In this document: piece by piece, positions 1 to 8,444 of the stretch
Layout of the letters: each line of letters starts with the position of its first letter
Position numbering within the stretch: the first letter of the stretch is position 1
NCBI RefSeq assembly: GCF_015277735.1
Contig: NZ_JADHDA010000004.1
Coordinates: forward strand, 62,001-126,000
Reading direction: 5' to 3'
DNA from: Psychrobacter sp. NG254
GTDB taxonomy: Bacteria; Pseudomonadota; Gammaproteobacteria; Pseudomonadales; Moraxellaceae
DNA length: 64,000 bases
Translations under genes and position numbers: made by a program
The notes under the pieces: generated by a model
What the model saw: only the letters and a program-made list of their open reading frames with translations
Told to the model about the DNA's origin: nothing
Database searches by the model: none

Positions 1-131
1 TGGTTAGATATTTATTTTATCTCATAGCTTAATAAAGACTTTAAACCTACTACTGACAAGATAGCTTTAACCACTCTATTTAGATTATTAACAATAAATT
101 CGTCAAACAACAAAGCAAAATAAGGATGATT

Positions 132-1616
132 ATGTCAACCAACGATAGTAACAACAGTGCCTACAATGATTTTCACTTGCAGTTCATCGCAGGCGAATGG
201 CAAAAAGGTAAAGATGATAGCACTAATACCAATACCAATCCTTACAATGGCGATACGCTCGTAGAGATTCAGCAAGCGACCAAAGATCAGCTTAATGAAG
301 CGTATGATGCCGCAACACAAGCCCAAGAAGCGTGGGCGAAGCAAACGCCTGCAACACGTGCTGCTGTATTATACAAAGTGGTCAACATACTGGATCAGCG
401 CCAAGAAGAAATCGTTGATTGGCTGATTAAAGAGTCTGGCAGTACACGTATTAAAGCAATGGTTGAGTTTGGTGCAACACGCGCGATTACGCTTGAAGCA
501 GCGACGTTCCCTAATCGTGTCCATGGTGAGATTCGCCCATCGAACACTCCTGGTAAAGAGAACTTCATTTATCGTGAGCCTATCGGTGTGGTAGCAGTCA
601 TTAGCCCATGGAACTTTCCGCTACATTTAACCCAGCGCTCTATCGCACCAGCCCTAGCACTTGGTAACGCAGTGGTACTAAAACCTGCTAGCGATACGCC
701 AGTGACTGGTGGTCTACTGCTAGCAAAAGTGTTTGAAGAAGCGGGTCTACCAAAAGGTCTATTAAACGTAGTAGTCGGCTCAGGTAGTGAGATAGGCGAT
801 GCAATCGTTGAACACAAAGCGCCAAGTCTAGTGTCGTTCACAGGTTCGACCTCGGTGGGCAAACATATCGGTGAGCTTGCCAATGGTGGTGAGTACATCA
901 AACAAGTGGCGCTTGAGCTTGGCGGTAACAGTCCATTTGTTGTACTAAAAGATGCTGATATTGAACAAGCAGTAAAAGCAGCTGCCTTTGGTAAATTTTT
1001 GCATCAAGGTCAAATCTGTATCGCGATTAACAGAGTCATTGTAGAAGACGAGATATATGATGATTTCGTAGAGCGTTTCTTAGCACACGTCAAAACATTG
1101 AACGTCGGTGATCCTAATAAGCAAGACACCGCTGTTGGTCCAATCATCAACGAAAAACAAGTCAAATCACTCAAAGAAAAAATCGCTAAAGCGCAGGAAG
1201 AAGGCGCAAAAATGATATTAAGTGGCGAGATTGAAGGCCAAGTCGTACCACCGCATATCTTTACTGAAGTGACTCGCGAAATGGACCTATCACGTAATGA
1301 AGTGTTTGGACCACTGGTCGGTATCATCCGTGCCAAAGACGAAGACGATGCACTATCGATCGCCAATGATTCTATGTATGGTCTGTCTAGTGCCGTGTTC
1401 ACTGCTGATATGCAAAAAGGTCTGCGCTTCGCTCGCGGTATCAGAGCTGGCATGACTCACATCAATGACATCTCAGTCAACGATGAAAGCAACACGCCGT
1501 TTGGTGGGGAGAAAAACTCAGGCATCGGCCGCTTCAACGGTGAATGGGTACTAGAAGAGTTCACTAGAACACATTGGATCTCAATGCAAAATGAGCCACG
1601 TGAATATCCATTCTAA
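132..1616 (+). CDS. NAD(P)-dependent aldehyde dehydrogenase
   Basis: Oxidises an aldehyde to the carboxylic acid with NAD(P)+ in the cytoplasm; the substrate cannot be told from sequence. The full ALDH fold is present: the SPWNFP cofactor-site motif near residue 160, the FTGST glycine motif near 238, the general-base Glu in LELGG near 262, the catalytic Cys in HQGQIC near 296, and the EVFGP and NDSMYGL blocks further on. The length of about 494 residues is normal. An in-frame ATG lies at 126, but it overlaps the AAGGA Shine-Dalgarno sequence (122-126), so the ATG at 132 is the better start. It stands alone and is closed by a terminator. The sequence resembles the benzaldehyde/vanillin-type branch of the family, but that is only an impression. 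Confidence 0.93.
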   Translation: MSTNDSNNSAYNDFHLQFIAGEWQKGKDDSTNTNTNPYNGDTLVEIQQATKDQLNEAYDAATQAQEAWAKQTPATRAAVLYKVVNILDQRQEEIVDWLIKESGSTRIKAMVEFGATRAITLEAATFPNRVHGEIRPSNTPGKENFIYREPIGVVAVISPWNFPLHLTQRSIAPALALGNAVVLKPASDTPVTGGLLLAKVFEEAGLPKGLLNVVVGSGSEIGDAIVEHKAPSLVSFTGSTSVGKHIGELANGGEYIKQVALELGGNSPFVVLKDADIEQAVKAAAFGKFLHQGQICIAINRVIVEDEIYDDFVERFLAHVKTLNVGDPNKQDTAVGPIINEKQVKSLKEKIAKAQEEGAKMILSGEIEGQVVPPHIFTEVTREMDLSRNEVFGPLVGIIRAKDEDDALSIANDSMYGLSSAVFTADMQKGLRFARGIRAGMTHINDISVNDESNTPFGGEKNSGIGRFNGEWVLEEFTRTHWISMQNEPREYPF

Positions 1617-1654
1617 TTGTCTTAAACTAATTATTACATCTAGCTGATAGCTAA

Positions 1655-1688
1655 TAAAAAAGACCGCTTTGATAGCGGTCTTTTTTTG
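1655..1688. terminator. Intrinsic terminator after the aldehyde dehydrogenase
   Basis: Stem AGACCGC (1661-1667) pairs with GCGGTCT (1675-1681). A-rich sequence precedes it and a T run follows, so it can work on both strands between the convergent genes. Confidence 0.9.
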
Positions 1689-1740
1689 TGTGATGTTCAG
1701 CATTTTACTGAGCATAATGTATTTGAAATTGGTCAATTAC

Positions 1741-1989
1741 TCATCTGGCATGAAAGCCCAGTAATCCTTCAATCTCTTCAATAGTCATGCGTCTTACCAG
1801 TGCTTGTTCTTCTACTGACAAGCGATTTGTGTGTTCTTTTATCATCGTATGAATACTCCGCGATATCTCAGAGGTAGTCGCGTAATACATTTGAGGCTGC
1901 TCTTTTGTCAGTCTCATCAAAAATCGATTGATAAGTTTACGCTTTTCATCTGATTTATTTTCTTCAGTCGTAGTATTATTTTGAGTCAT
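1741..1989 (-). CDS. Small hypothetical protein, 82 residues
   Basis: I do not recognise a family. The product is hydrophilic and charged, has no signal peptide or membrane segment, and is probably mostly helical. A polar Asn/Thr/Glu-rich head of about 17 residues is followed by a region rich in Arg, Glu and Met. An AGGAG Shine-Dalgarno sequence precedes the ATG by a normal distance, which is the main reason to accept it as a gene. It is convergent with the aldehyde dehydrogenase and shares its bidirectional terminator. It lies divergent from the photolyase gene about 220 bp away. Confidence 0.65.
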   Translation of the reverse strand: MTQNNTTTEENKSDEKRKLINRFLMRLTKEQPQMYYATTSEISRSIHTMIKEHTNRLSVEEQALVRRMTIEEIEGLLGFHAR

Positions 1990-2206
1990 GGTGTTCTCCT
2001 AGAGGTAAGCCATTTAAGCAGTCAGACACATGAGAGTCAATGCTTATAAGTGGTTTCTGGGGCTGAGCGCATTGCCTTACAAGTATTAGGCTCGCATCAT
2101 GGTTGAATGTTCAATACGCCCTAAGTATGTTTTACATCGTATATGATATTTTGAGATTAAAGTTTAAAAGTAATAAATAAGCGCTAAACAGCCAGAAGGA
2201 TAGGGT

Positions 2207-3589
2207 ATGTCAAATCAAGCAGTGAACAGCTCAGAGAACAATAATGTCACATTGGTACTATTTCATAATGACTTGAGAGTGGCGGACAATGCCACTTTAT
2301 TGAAAGCATCTAAGATATCCATTAATGGAAAGCTGCTATTGGTTTATGCGTCATCGTTGACAGATATACTGAATGATAAAGAGCATTACGATGCCTATCG
2401 TTATGAGGCTATGGGGCAAGCTCGTCAGCAGTTTTTGTATGAGAGCTTAGCTGATTTAAATACGTCATTGATACAGCGTGGTAATAGATTGCTGTATTTA
2501 CAGAAAGGCGATGAAGCATTGGACGTCTTTACTCAGTTGAGTTATCTAATAGAGCAGCAACAAGTGATGGATATTTGCATCAGTCAAACGGCAGATTATA
2601 ATCAAAACAAAGTATATGGCCTTCTACAGGCGAAATATCCCGAGATACAGTGGCATATTCAAACAACGGCAACTTTGTTTGATGAGTTGCCGTTAGAGCA
2701 GTTGCCCAAAAGCTTTACGCAGTTTCGTAAACAAATAGAAACTGATTATGATTTGCTACATGCAGAAAAAGATATAGTAATTTATCCAACGCCAGAATCA
2801 CTTGCTCCATTGCCTGAGCATATGCTGAGTAGGAACGAGTACTTTTTTGAATCTCAGTTGTCTAATGAGGCAGGGCATGATAAGCCATCACAGCAGCTAT
2901 CCAGTTTTAGAGGTGGTGAGTTAAATGGCCTGAATCACTTACATACCTATTTTGACTCCGATGCACCTAGCACTTATAAAACAACCCGAAACGCGCTAGA
3001 TGACTGGACACATTCTACGAAGTTCTCCGCTTGGCTTGCAAACGGCTCACTATCTGTAAACACAGTATTAAATCGTCTACGTCGTTATGAGCGCGATATC
3101 ATCGCAAATGATTCTACCTACTGGATATGGTTTGAGCTGCTGTGGCGTGAGTATTTCTACTGGTATGCTGTCACTCATCAGGCAAGGTTATTTTGGTTCA
3201 AAGGCATCGGACAGCATACGCCATCGAATCAATTGGACAATCAGCTGTTGGCGCAATGGAAAATAGGTACAACCCCATATCCTATCGTCAACGCTTGCAT
3301 GAATCAATTGAGTACGACAGGCTATATGTCGAATCGCGGGCGACAACTGGTTGCTAGCTGCTTTATCCATGAGCTAGGGCTTGATTGGCGTTACGGGGCA
3401 GCTTACTTTGAGCAACATCTTATTGATTACGATGTTGGTAGCAATTGGGGTAATTGGCAGTATCTGGCAGGCGTGGGTGCTGATCCAAGAGGATGCAGAC
3501 AGTTTAATCTCGACAAGCAAACTCAGCAATACGATCCAAACGGTGAATTTATCCGTCAGTGGCAAGGCAACACTCAAAAGAGTGATTAA
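2207..3589 (+). CDS. DASH-type cryptochrome / DNA photolyase
   Basis: A flavoprotein of the cryptochrome/photolyase family. DASH members bind FAD plus an antenna folate and are known to repair pyrimidine dimers, mainly in single-stranded DNA, using blue light. The N-terminal alpha/beta photolyase domain covers roughly residues 14-150 (FHNDLRVADN motif). The helical FAD domain follows, with FRGGE near 234, WFELLWREYF near 308, TGYMSNRGRQ near 370 and DWRYGAAYFE near 393. The C-terminal YDPNGEFIRQW block near 442 is typical of the DASH subgroup. The length of 460 residues fits. The start has a GAAGGA-like Shine-Dalgarno sequence. A DUF3429 membrane protein follows after 69 bp and may be co-transcribed. 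Confidence 0.9.
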   Translation: MSNQAVNSSENNNVTLVLFHNDLRVADNATLLKASKISINGKLLLVYASSLTDILNDKEHYDAYRYEAMGQARQQFLYESLADLNTSLIQRGNRLLYLQKGDEALDVFTQLSYLIEQQQVMDICISQTADYNQNKVYGLLQAKYPEIQWHIQTTATLFDELPLEQLPKSFTQFRKQIETDYDLLHAEKDIVIYPTPESLAPLPEHMLSRNEYFFESQLSNEAGHDKPSQQLSSFRGGELNGLNHLHTYFDSDAPSTYKTTRNALDDWTHSTKFSAWLANGSLSVNTVLNRLRRYERDIIANDSTYWIWFELLWREYFYWYAVTHQARLFWFKGIGQHTPSNQLDNQLLAQWKIGTTPYPIVNACMNQLSTTGYMSNRGRQLVASCFIHELGLDWRYGAAYFEQHLIDYDVGSNWGNWQYLAGVGADPRGCRQFNLDKQTQQYDPNGEFIRQWQGNTQKSD

Positions 3590-3658
3590 TGTATGTTGAA
3601 AACTTCCACTCAACAGGTGACAACTATTATTAGACTAATTATAAGATAGGTTTAAACA

Positions 3659-4096
3659 ATGAAAAAGCCCAGTCCTTATCTCACTTTTGCAGGTGCTATT
3701 CCGTTTGTCGCCTGTGCATTTTTGCTGATAATAGACGTTGTTAACGTGCCTATACTTGGCTCAGTAGTCGATGTCTTAAGTGCTTATGGTCTAGTAATTG
3801 GCTCATTCATGGCAGGTGCGCATTGGGGTAATCATTTAGATTTATCTGATGACAATAAGTGGGCTTTTAGGCTTCCACTATATAGCAACGTCATTGCGCT
3901 TGGCCTTTGGCTTGGTTTTTTAATCTTATCAGCCATTAGTTTTATTTGGCTATTAGTGATTGGGTTTATAAGTCTGTTGGTTATTGATTATAGTCTGCAT
4001 CTAGCGCAGATTATCAGTCATGCTTACTTGAAAGTAAGGCAGTATGTCACGGCGATAGTGGTCGTATCGTTAGTCATCGCGGCATTACAGTTGTAA
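3659..4096 (+). CDS. DUF3429 family inner-membrane protein
   Basis: A 145-residue hydrophobic protein with about four or five predicted membrane helices. It matches the DUF3429 pattern, with an N-terminal LTFAGAIPF-like segment and a GSFMAGAHWG motif near residue 50. The biochemical function of the family is unknown to me. It sits 69 bp behind the cryptochrome gene on the same strand with no terminator visible between them, so it may share its transcript. The codon use looks like that of its neighbours. Confidence 0.75.
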   Translation: MKKPSPYLTFAGAIPFVACAFLLIIDVVNVPILGSVVDVLSAYGLVIGSFMAGAHWGNHLDLSDDNKWAFRLPLYSNVIALGLWLGFLILSAISFIWLLVIGFISLLVIDYSLHLAQIISHAYLKVRQYVTAIVVVSLVIAALQL

Positions 4097-4234
4097 GTGA
4101 TATTGACTAAGTCATGGCTAAAGAACAGCCAGCCTGATTTCTCTATTTTTATAACTGGGACATTGATTTTAGAGATTTCCGCAAGCGCCGCACTTCGGTG
4201 AGTAAAGTATTTGATAGTTAGACTAAAGACTAAT

Positions 4235-4257
4235 AAAGTTCATTTAAAATGAATGTT
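4235..4257. promoter_or_regulatory. Candidate NsrR operator upstream of nnrS
   Basis: An 11-1-11 imperfect palindrome whose core, TTCATTT-A-AAATGAA, is a perfect inverted repeat. From memory the NsrR consensus is two AAGATGCATTT-type half sites around one base; each half here agrees at about 8 or 9 of 11 positions. It overlaps the nnrS promoter and lies 33 bp before the nnrS ATG. Its binding by the NsrR-like protein encoded downstream is inferred. Confidence 0.65.
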
Positions 4258-4262
4258 ATAAT
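4254..4262 (+). promoter_or_regulatory. Extended -10 promoter for nnrS
   Basis: TGTTATAAT is a perfect extended -10 element (TGn followed by TATAAT). No good -35 hexamer is visible 17 bp upstream, which is common for extended -10 promoters. The NsrR-like palindrome overlaps it, so repressor binding would block RNA polymerase. Confidence 0.6.
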
Positions 4263-4289
4263 TAAAGCCATCTATACTCCTCTAAGAAG

Positions 4290-5543
4290 ATGGCTATGCA
4301 ATCTATCAAGTTACCTAGCAAACGACCAAGCTCTCCGAATCCTATCCTTAATTTAAGCTTTCGCATATTTTTTAGTGCTGCTGCGCTATTTGCCGTAGTA
4401 ACGATGCTGCTATGGGCGTTTGTGTTCACTGGTCACACGGATATCGATGCACAGGTTTTGAACCCGTTATACTGGCACGGCCATGAAATGGTGTATGGTT
4501 ATGCCCTAGCAGTGGTAGCCGGGTTTTTGCTAACCGCGGTCAAAACATGGACAGGGGTGATGATGCCGCATGGTTATAAACTGCTAGGTATCTTTGTCTG
4601 TTGGTTGCTGGCTCGTCTGAGCTGGTTGGGTTTTGGGCTTGGCATAACGCTCATAGGTGATAGTATATCGTGGCTATATATAGCAGCCGTTTTCGATATG
4701 GTATTTGTCGCCTCGATGGCATATGTGATATGTCGAGCAGTATGGCAAGTTAAGCAATACAAGCAAATGGGTATCTTGGCAAAACTGGCACTGCTGACCT
4801 TTGGCAACGGACTCTGCTATTGGGGCATTATCAATGCTGATATGAACACAACCAAGATAGGCATTTATTTTGGGTTCTACTTGATCATTGGGCTAGTGCT
4901 AACGATTGGCCGACGCGTAGTGCCGTTTTTTATTGAACGTGGTCTCAGTATAGATATGGGAACATCAGAACCCATTAAACTACATAATAGTAAGACACAA
5001 GATATCGCAAGCTTAGTGTTTTTCTTCGCCTTTTTTATTAGTGATGTATTTTATCCAAATAAGTATTTGCTGACGGTGATCGCACTTGGCGTGGCAGTGA
5101 TTAATATCGTTCGTCTGATAGGGTGGTATCATCACGGTATTTGGCAAAAACCATTACTTTGGTCGTTGTATATTGCGTTTTTAGGTATGTGTTTGAGTTT
5201 CTTATTGTATGCACTACAGCCTTGGCTCGGTTATCCGGATAGCATCGCTATGCATGGAATGGCGATTGCTGGTGTTGGTATGATGACGTTAGCAATGATG
5301 ACTAGAGTATCTCTGGGACATACGGGTCGCAGTATTCATCAACCGCCAAAAACGGTAAGCGTTATGTACGGTTTGATGGTCTTAGTATTTATTAGCCGCG
5401 TACTATTACCGCTAGTAGATATGAATCATTACCTAATGTGGATTATGATGGCGCAAAGTGCTTGGATTGCTTGTTTTATGCTATTTTGCATCAGTTATCT
5501 GCCCATGCTGGCACGTCCTCGGCCAGATGGTTTATTTGGTTAA
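4290..5543 (+). CDS. nnrS: NnrS family haem/copper membrane protein
   Basis: NnrS proteins are polytopic inner-membrane haem-copper proteins induced by nitric oxide and linked to nitrosative-stress tolerance. The 417-residue product has about 12 hydrophobic segments. The typical N-terminal block YWHGHEMVYGYA (near residue 63) contains candidate metal-ligand histidines, and HGMAIAGVGMMTLAMMTR (near 325) is the conserved later block. The start could be 4290 or the in-frame ATG at 4296; the Shine-Dalgarno sequence is weak (AAGAAG). An NsrR-like operator lies directly upstream, and an Rrf2/NsrR regulator gene follows after 99 bp, which supports a nitric-oxide response unit. Confidence 0.88.
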   Translation: MAMQSIKLPSKRPSSPNPILNLSFRIFFSAAALFAVVTMLLWAFVFTGHTDIDAQVLNPLYWHGHEMVYGYALAVVAGFLLTAVKTWTGVMMPHGYKLLGIFVCWLLARLSWLGFGLGITLIGDSISWLYIAAVFDMVFVASMAYVICRAVWQVKQYKQMGILAKLALLTFGNGLCYWGIINADMNTTKIGIYFGFYLIIGLVLTIGRRVVPFFIERGLSIDMGTSEPIKLHNSKTQDIASLVFFFAFFISDVFYPNKYLLTVIALGVAVINIVRLIGWYHHGIWQKPLLWSLYIAFLGMCLSFLLYALQPWLGYPDSIAMHGMAIAGVGMMTLAMMTRVSLGHTGRSIHQPPKTVSVMYGLMVLVFISRVLLPLVDMNHYLMWIMMAQSAWIACFMLFCISYLPMLARPRPDGLFG

Positions 5544-5642
5544 AGCGGGCTAACGATACTGTTTTCAAATGCAATTACCAAAAATGCGACTTACTTTGTC
5601 GAGCTTAATATATAAATTTTATAAAAATAGGAGCGCAAGTAC

Positions 5643-6158
5643 ATGCGACTGACCAACTATAGTGACTACGCGCTACGCTCATTGATTTATTTAGCCGTGC
5701 GACCAGATCCATCACTATTGGCTAATATTAGCGATATTGCTGACAGCTATGGTATTTCCAAAAGTCATTTGACCAAAATTATTCATCAGCTGGGTCAGCT
5801 TGGTTATATAGAAAGTGTACGTGGCAAAAACGGTGGCATACGATTGGCACGTGCACCTAAAGATATTAATTTGGGCGTATTGATCAAACAGATAGAGCCT
5901 GATTTTAATCTGGTAGAGTGCTTCGCAGTACCAGTGACCCGCAATGATAGTGAGCAGGATGCTCATCAGGCGGATTTGCCAGTGACATTCATTGAGGAAA
6001 AAAAGAATAAATCACTAGGCTGCGTGATTAGTCCAGCCTGTCAGCTAAAAAGCGTGTTCTTTGAAGCGCTCACCGCATTTATTACTGTGCTTGAGCGTTA
6101 TACATTAGCAGATATTCTTAATAATGAAGATGAGTTGGCTACTTTGCTGTTTCGGTAA
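5643..6158 (+). CDS. nsrR: Rrf2 family regulator, NsrR-like
   Basis: Predicted nitric-oxide-sensing Fe-S repressor. The N-terminal winged helix begins with MRLTNYSDYALRSLIYLA, the usual NsrR opening, and has recognition-helix residues near 38-50. NsrR normally has three cluster cysteines spaced C-x4/5-C-x5-C. Here the cysteines are at residues 93, 127 and 133, so the second gap is normal but about 33 charged residues separate the first two. The C-terminal helix ends in the family-typical ERYTLADIL. An AGGAG Shine-Dalgarno sequence lies 8 bases before the ATG. Position behind nnrS supports the NsrR assignment over IscR. The insertion makes the cluster geometry uncertain. Confidence 0.85.
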   Translation: MRLTNYSDYALRSLIYLAVRPDPSLLANISDIADSYGISKSHLTKIIHQLGQLGYIESVRGKNGGIRLARAPKDINLGVLIKQIEPDFNLVECFAVPVTRNDSEQDAHQADLPVTFIEEKKNKSLGCVISPACQLKSVFFEALTAFITVLERYTLADILNNEDELATLLFR

Positions 6159-6228
6159 CAGCTTCGATAATAGTGTCGATAGTGGCTGCGATAATAATTT
6201 TACGATCACTATGATCAGCTCACAAAAA

Positions 6229-6272
6229 TGGGTCGCTACATTAGTAAACACAGTAATAGCGACCCGTTTTTA
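6229..6272. terminator. Bidirectional intrinsic terminator after nsrR
   Basis: GGGTCGCTA (6230-6238) pairs with TAGCGACCC (6257-6265), followed by a T run and preceded by an A run. It separates nsrR from the convergent minus-strand pair. Confidence 0.85.
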
Positions 6273-6308
6273 TGTTTAGCAAAGATAGTTGTCAGAATAC
6301 GCTAAAAA

Positions 6309-7055
6309 CTAAGCGGTTTCTAACTTTGGACGAGCTTTCTTAATGGCTTTTAATAAGGCCTTTTCAAACTCGCCTTCTTTGAACTGAACGAGGTAAGAAT
6401 GCGCAGCACAGAAATTGCGTACGTCACGCCATTCATGAGCCAAATTAATCGCCCAGTCGCAGTATTGCGCGCCAGCGTTTGGTTCGTTTTTCAGTGCTTT
6501 TTTGGTCGTAGGATGCAGTATTAGCTCAGGCAATACCGCTTCTAATAACTTAATTGGTGGACTCATAAAAGTATCATCTACGTGCAAGCTTTGGCTGGCA
6601 GGGTGATAGGCCAATAGAGAGCCTGCATGAATCATCTCATTGGGCGAGATATAGTAAATGCCCTCTGACATTGAGAACTTGAGCTCAGGATAGCGTGCAG
6701 CGACTGCGTCACTTTCTACCAAGTCATCTGCCCAATCGATTTCTGGTATTTTTTTATGATGACGACTGCTGCCATAGAATGTTGCTTGCGGAAAGTCCTT
6801 TGCCATTTGGGCACAGTGTACCGTATGGAAGGGATGAACATTGAGCACGGCTTCAACATCCTGACCATTATTGGTCAGCGCCATGACTTTGTCTCGAACC
6901 TCATCTGTTAAAGTGTAACTGTCCAAAAAGATAAATTTTCCCGAAGATAGCTTGATCAGCGAGCACTGGGTACCAATGTTCAACACGCCGCCAATACGAA
7001 ATGAGCCGCGTATGTTCCAAAACCCTGCCCCTAAATCATGAATTTTATCTGACAT
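6309..7055 (-). CDS. Unknown protein, possibly degenerate metallo-beta-lactamase fold (paralogue 2)
   Basis: I cannot assign a function. This soluble 248-residue protein has no signal peptide or membrane segment. Residues around 72-78 read VHPFHTVHC, which recalls a degraded HxHxDH metal motif, and a FLDSYTL strand precedes it; these features suggest a DUF4336-like, metallo-beta-lactamase-type fold, but only weakly. It is a tandem paralogue of the gene immediately upstream on the same strand: roughly two thirds of positions match by eye, including GSSRH, ESDAVAARYPELKF, LLAYHPASQS and HPTTKKALK. A 98-bp spacer separates them. Confidence 0.6.
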   Translation of the reverse strand: MSDKIHDLGAGFWNIRGSFRIGGVLNIGTQCSLIKLSSGKFIFLDSYTLTDEVRDKVMALTNNGQDVEAVLNVHPFHTVHCAQMAKDFPQATFYGSSRHHKKIPEIDWADDLVESDAVAARYPELKFSMSEGIYYISPNEMIHAGSLLAYHPASQSLHVDDTFMSPPIKLLEAVLPELILHPTTKKALKNEPNAGAQYCDWAINLAHEWRDVRNFCAAHSYLVQFKEGEFEKALLKAIKKARPKLETA

Positions 7056-7153
7056 TTATAGTTTTCCTTATTTTATATATTGAGTTAAAAAAATAACCAT
7101 GCTTTTCTGTTGCTAATCTTTAACTTTCGCTCTTAATATAGTAACGTCTAAAA

Positions 7154-7900
7154 TCACTTAGACTCAAGCTCATTACGAGCGCTATCAATGACTGACAAGA
7201 GTGTTGCCTCAAATTGACCTTCCTCAAACACCACTAAGCCTGAATGTGCGCCGCAAAAATGACGGCCACTGCGCCACTCATGTGCCAGCTCTATTGCCCA
7301 ATCACAATACTCTTTACTAGCATTAGCGTCATCTTTGAGCGCTTTTTTGGTGGTTGGATGTAAGCCTAGGTTAGGCTGTACGGCATTGAATCGCTTGGAA
7401 GGTGGTATCTCAAAAGTATCATCGACATAAATGCTTTGGCTAGCAGGGTGGTAGGCCAGAAGCGAGCTGGCATGAACCGTTTCATCAGGTGAGATGTAAT
7501 GGATGCCTTGAGGCAAGGAGAATTTAAGTTCAGGGTAGCGCGCAGCAACGGCATCGCTTTCTACCAAATCCTCTGCCCAATTGACTTCAGGTACTTGTTC
7601 TGGATGTCGGCTACTGCCATAAAATGTCGCTTGCGGGAAGTCTTTCGCCATTTGAGCACAGTATACCGTATGGAACGGATGAACGTTGAGCACGGCTTCG
7701 ACATCTCGACCATCATTGGTCAGTGCCATTACTTGCTGACGAACGTCATTTTTTAACGTATAGCTATCTAAGAATATAAATCGTCCTGATGGTAGTTTTA
7801 TGAGGGCACATTGGACACCGATATCAAGTATGCCGTTCTTTATAAATGAGCCTCGAATACTCCAAAACCCTGCCCCTAGATCATAAATTTCATCAGTCAT
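7154..7900 (-). CDS. Unknown protein, possibly degenerate metallo-beta-lactamase fold (paralogue 1)
   Basis: First gene of a tandem duplicated pair, 248 residues from the chosen start. AAGGAG lies only two bases before an ATG at 7906 but eight bases before the ATG at 7900, so the latter is preferred; the product then begins MTDEIYDLGAGFW and lines up residue for residue with its paralogue's start. The HPFHTVYC block replaces HPFHTVHC in the partner, so even this candidate metal site is not fully kept. The product is cytoplasmic by composition. The function is unknown; a hydrolase-like fold is a guess. Confidence 0.62.
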   Translation of the reverse strand: MTDEIYDLGAGFWSIRGSFIKNGILDIGVQCALIKLPSGRFIFLDSYTLKNDVRQQVMALTNDGRDVEAVLNVHPFHTVYCAQMAKDFPQATFYGSSRHPEQVPEVNWAEDLVESDAVAARYPELKFSLPQGIHYISPDETVHASSLLAYHPASQSIYVDDTFEIPPSKRFNAVQPNLGLHPTTKKALKDDANASKEYCDWAIELAHEWRSGRHFCGAHSGLVVFEEGQFEATLLSVIDSARNELESK

Positions 7901-7956
7901 CAACATTACTCCTTAATTGTTCATTTATTCAATCGTTTTACTTGTTTGTAGCACTC

Positions 7957-8064
7957 TATAGTCAGTTCAATATGATTTGGATACAAGGAAGGCGAGTGAA
8001 AGTACTACAAATAGTAGACTAAGCGAGCCTGACACCGAATCCAATTTATAGAGGATTGACTATA
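7957..8064 (+). repeat. 108-bp dispersed repeat with inverted ends, copy A
   Basis: It begins TATAGTCAGTTCAATAT and ends GAGGATTGACTATA; the ends form an imperfect inverted repeat of about 26 bp. The interior carries AGTACTACAAATAGTAGACT, itself partly self-complementary. A copy of exactly the same length lies in the opposite orientation at 56471-56578. It has no coding capacity and looks like a miniature inverted-repeat element. Confidence 0.85.
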
Positions 8065-8191
8065 TGATTATTGATTTTTATGGCAGTAATGTCTGTAAGA
8101 AAAAAGATAGAAGCAATGTAGATGTGTAAAAATAAAAAAGAGTTGTTATTCAAATGTCACTATGGGCAATGATGGCCATGCGTCTACTCAT

Positions 8192-8217
8192 AAAAAGCTA
8201 TGTATCCTGAACATAGC
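8192..8217 (-). terminator. Orphan terminator-like hairpin on the minus strand
   Basis: GCTATGT (8197-8203) pairs with ACATAGC (8211-8217). Read on the minus strand it is followed by five T residues. No minus-strand gene lies immediately upstream of it. The stem is only moderately stable. Confidence 0.45.
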
Positions 8218-8444
8218 ATCGGCATTAAACGTATGAGTAAAAAAGTGTCTATAGTTCTGTCAAATGTTCTTGTGCAGCTAGTGCCTTTTGTCCATCATTA
8301 ATAACACATTGACACCTGAGTATTTCAGTCGATGTGCTAACATGATTTTTTGTCATTATGCTGCGCATTTATCAGTCGATAACGGTGTTTTTATTTTACA
8401 AATGTAGCGTGATTTGACGTTATATATCTCTATCATCCACGCCA

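Larger units (their letters stand above)
7907..8444. other. Intergenic region, 538 bp
   Basis: Divergent region between the tandem unknown pair and the MFS transporter. It contains one copy of the 108-bp repeat (7957-8064) and a terminator-like hairpin facing left (8192-8217). No further gene is supported on either strand. Confidence 0.7.
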
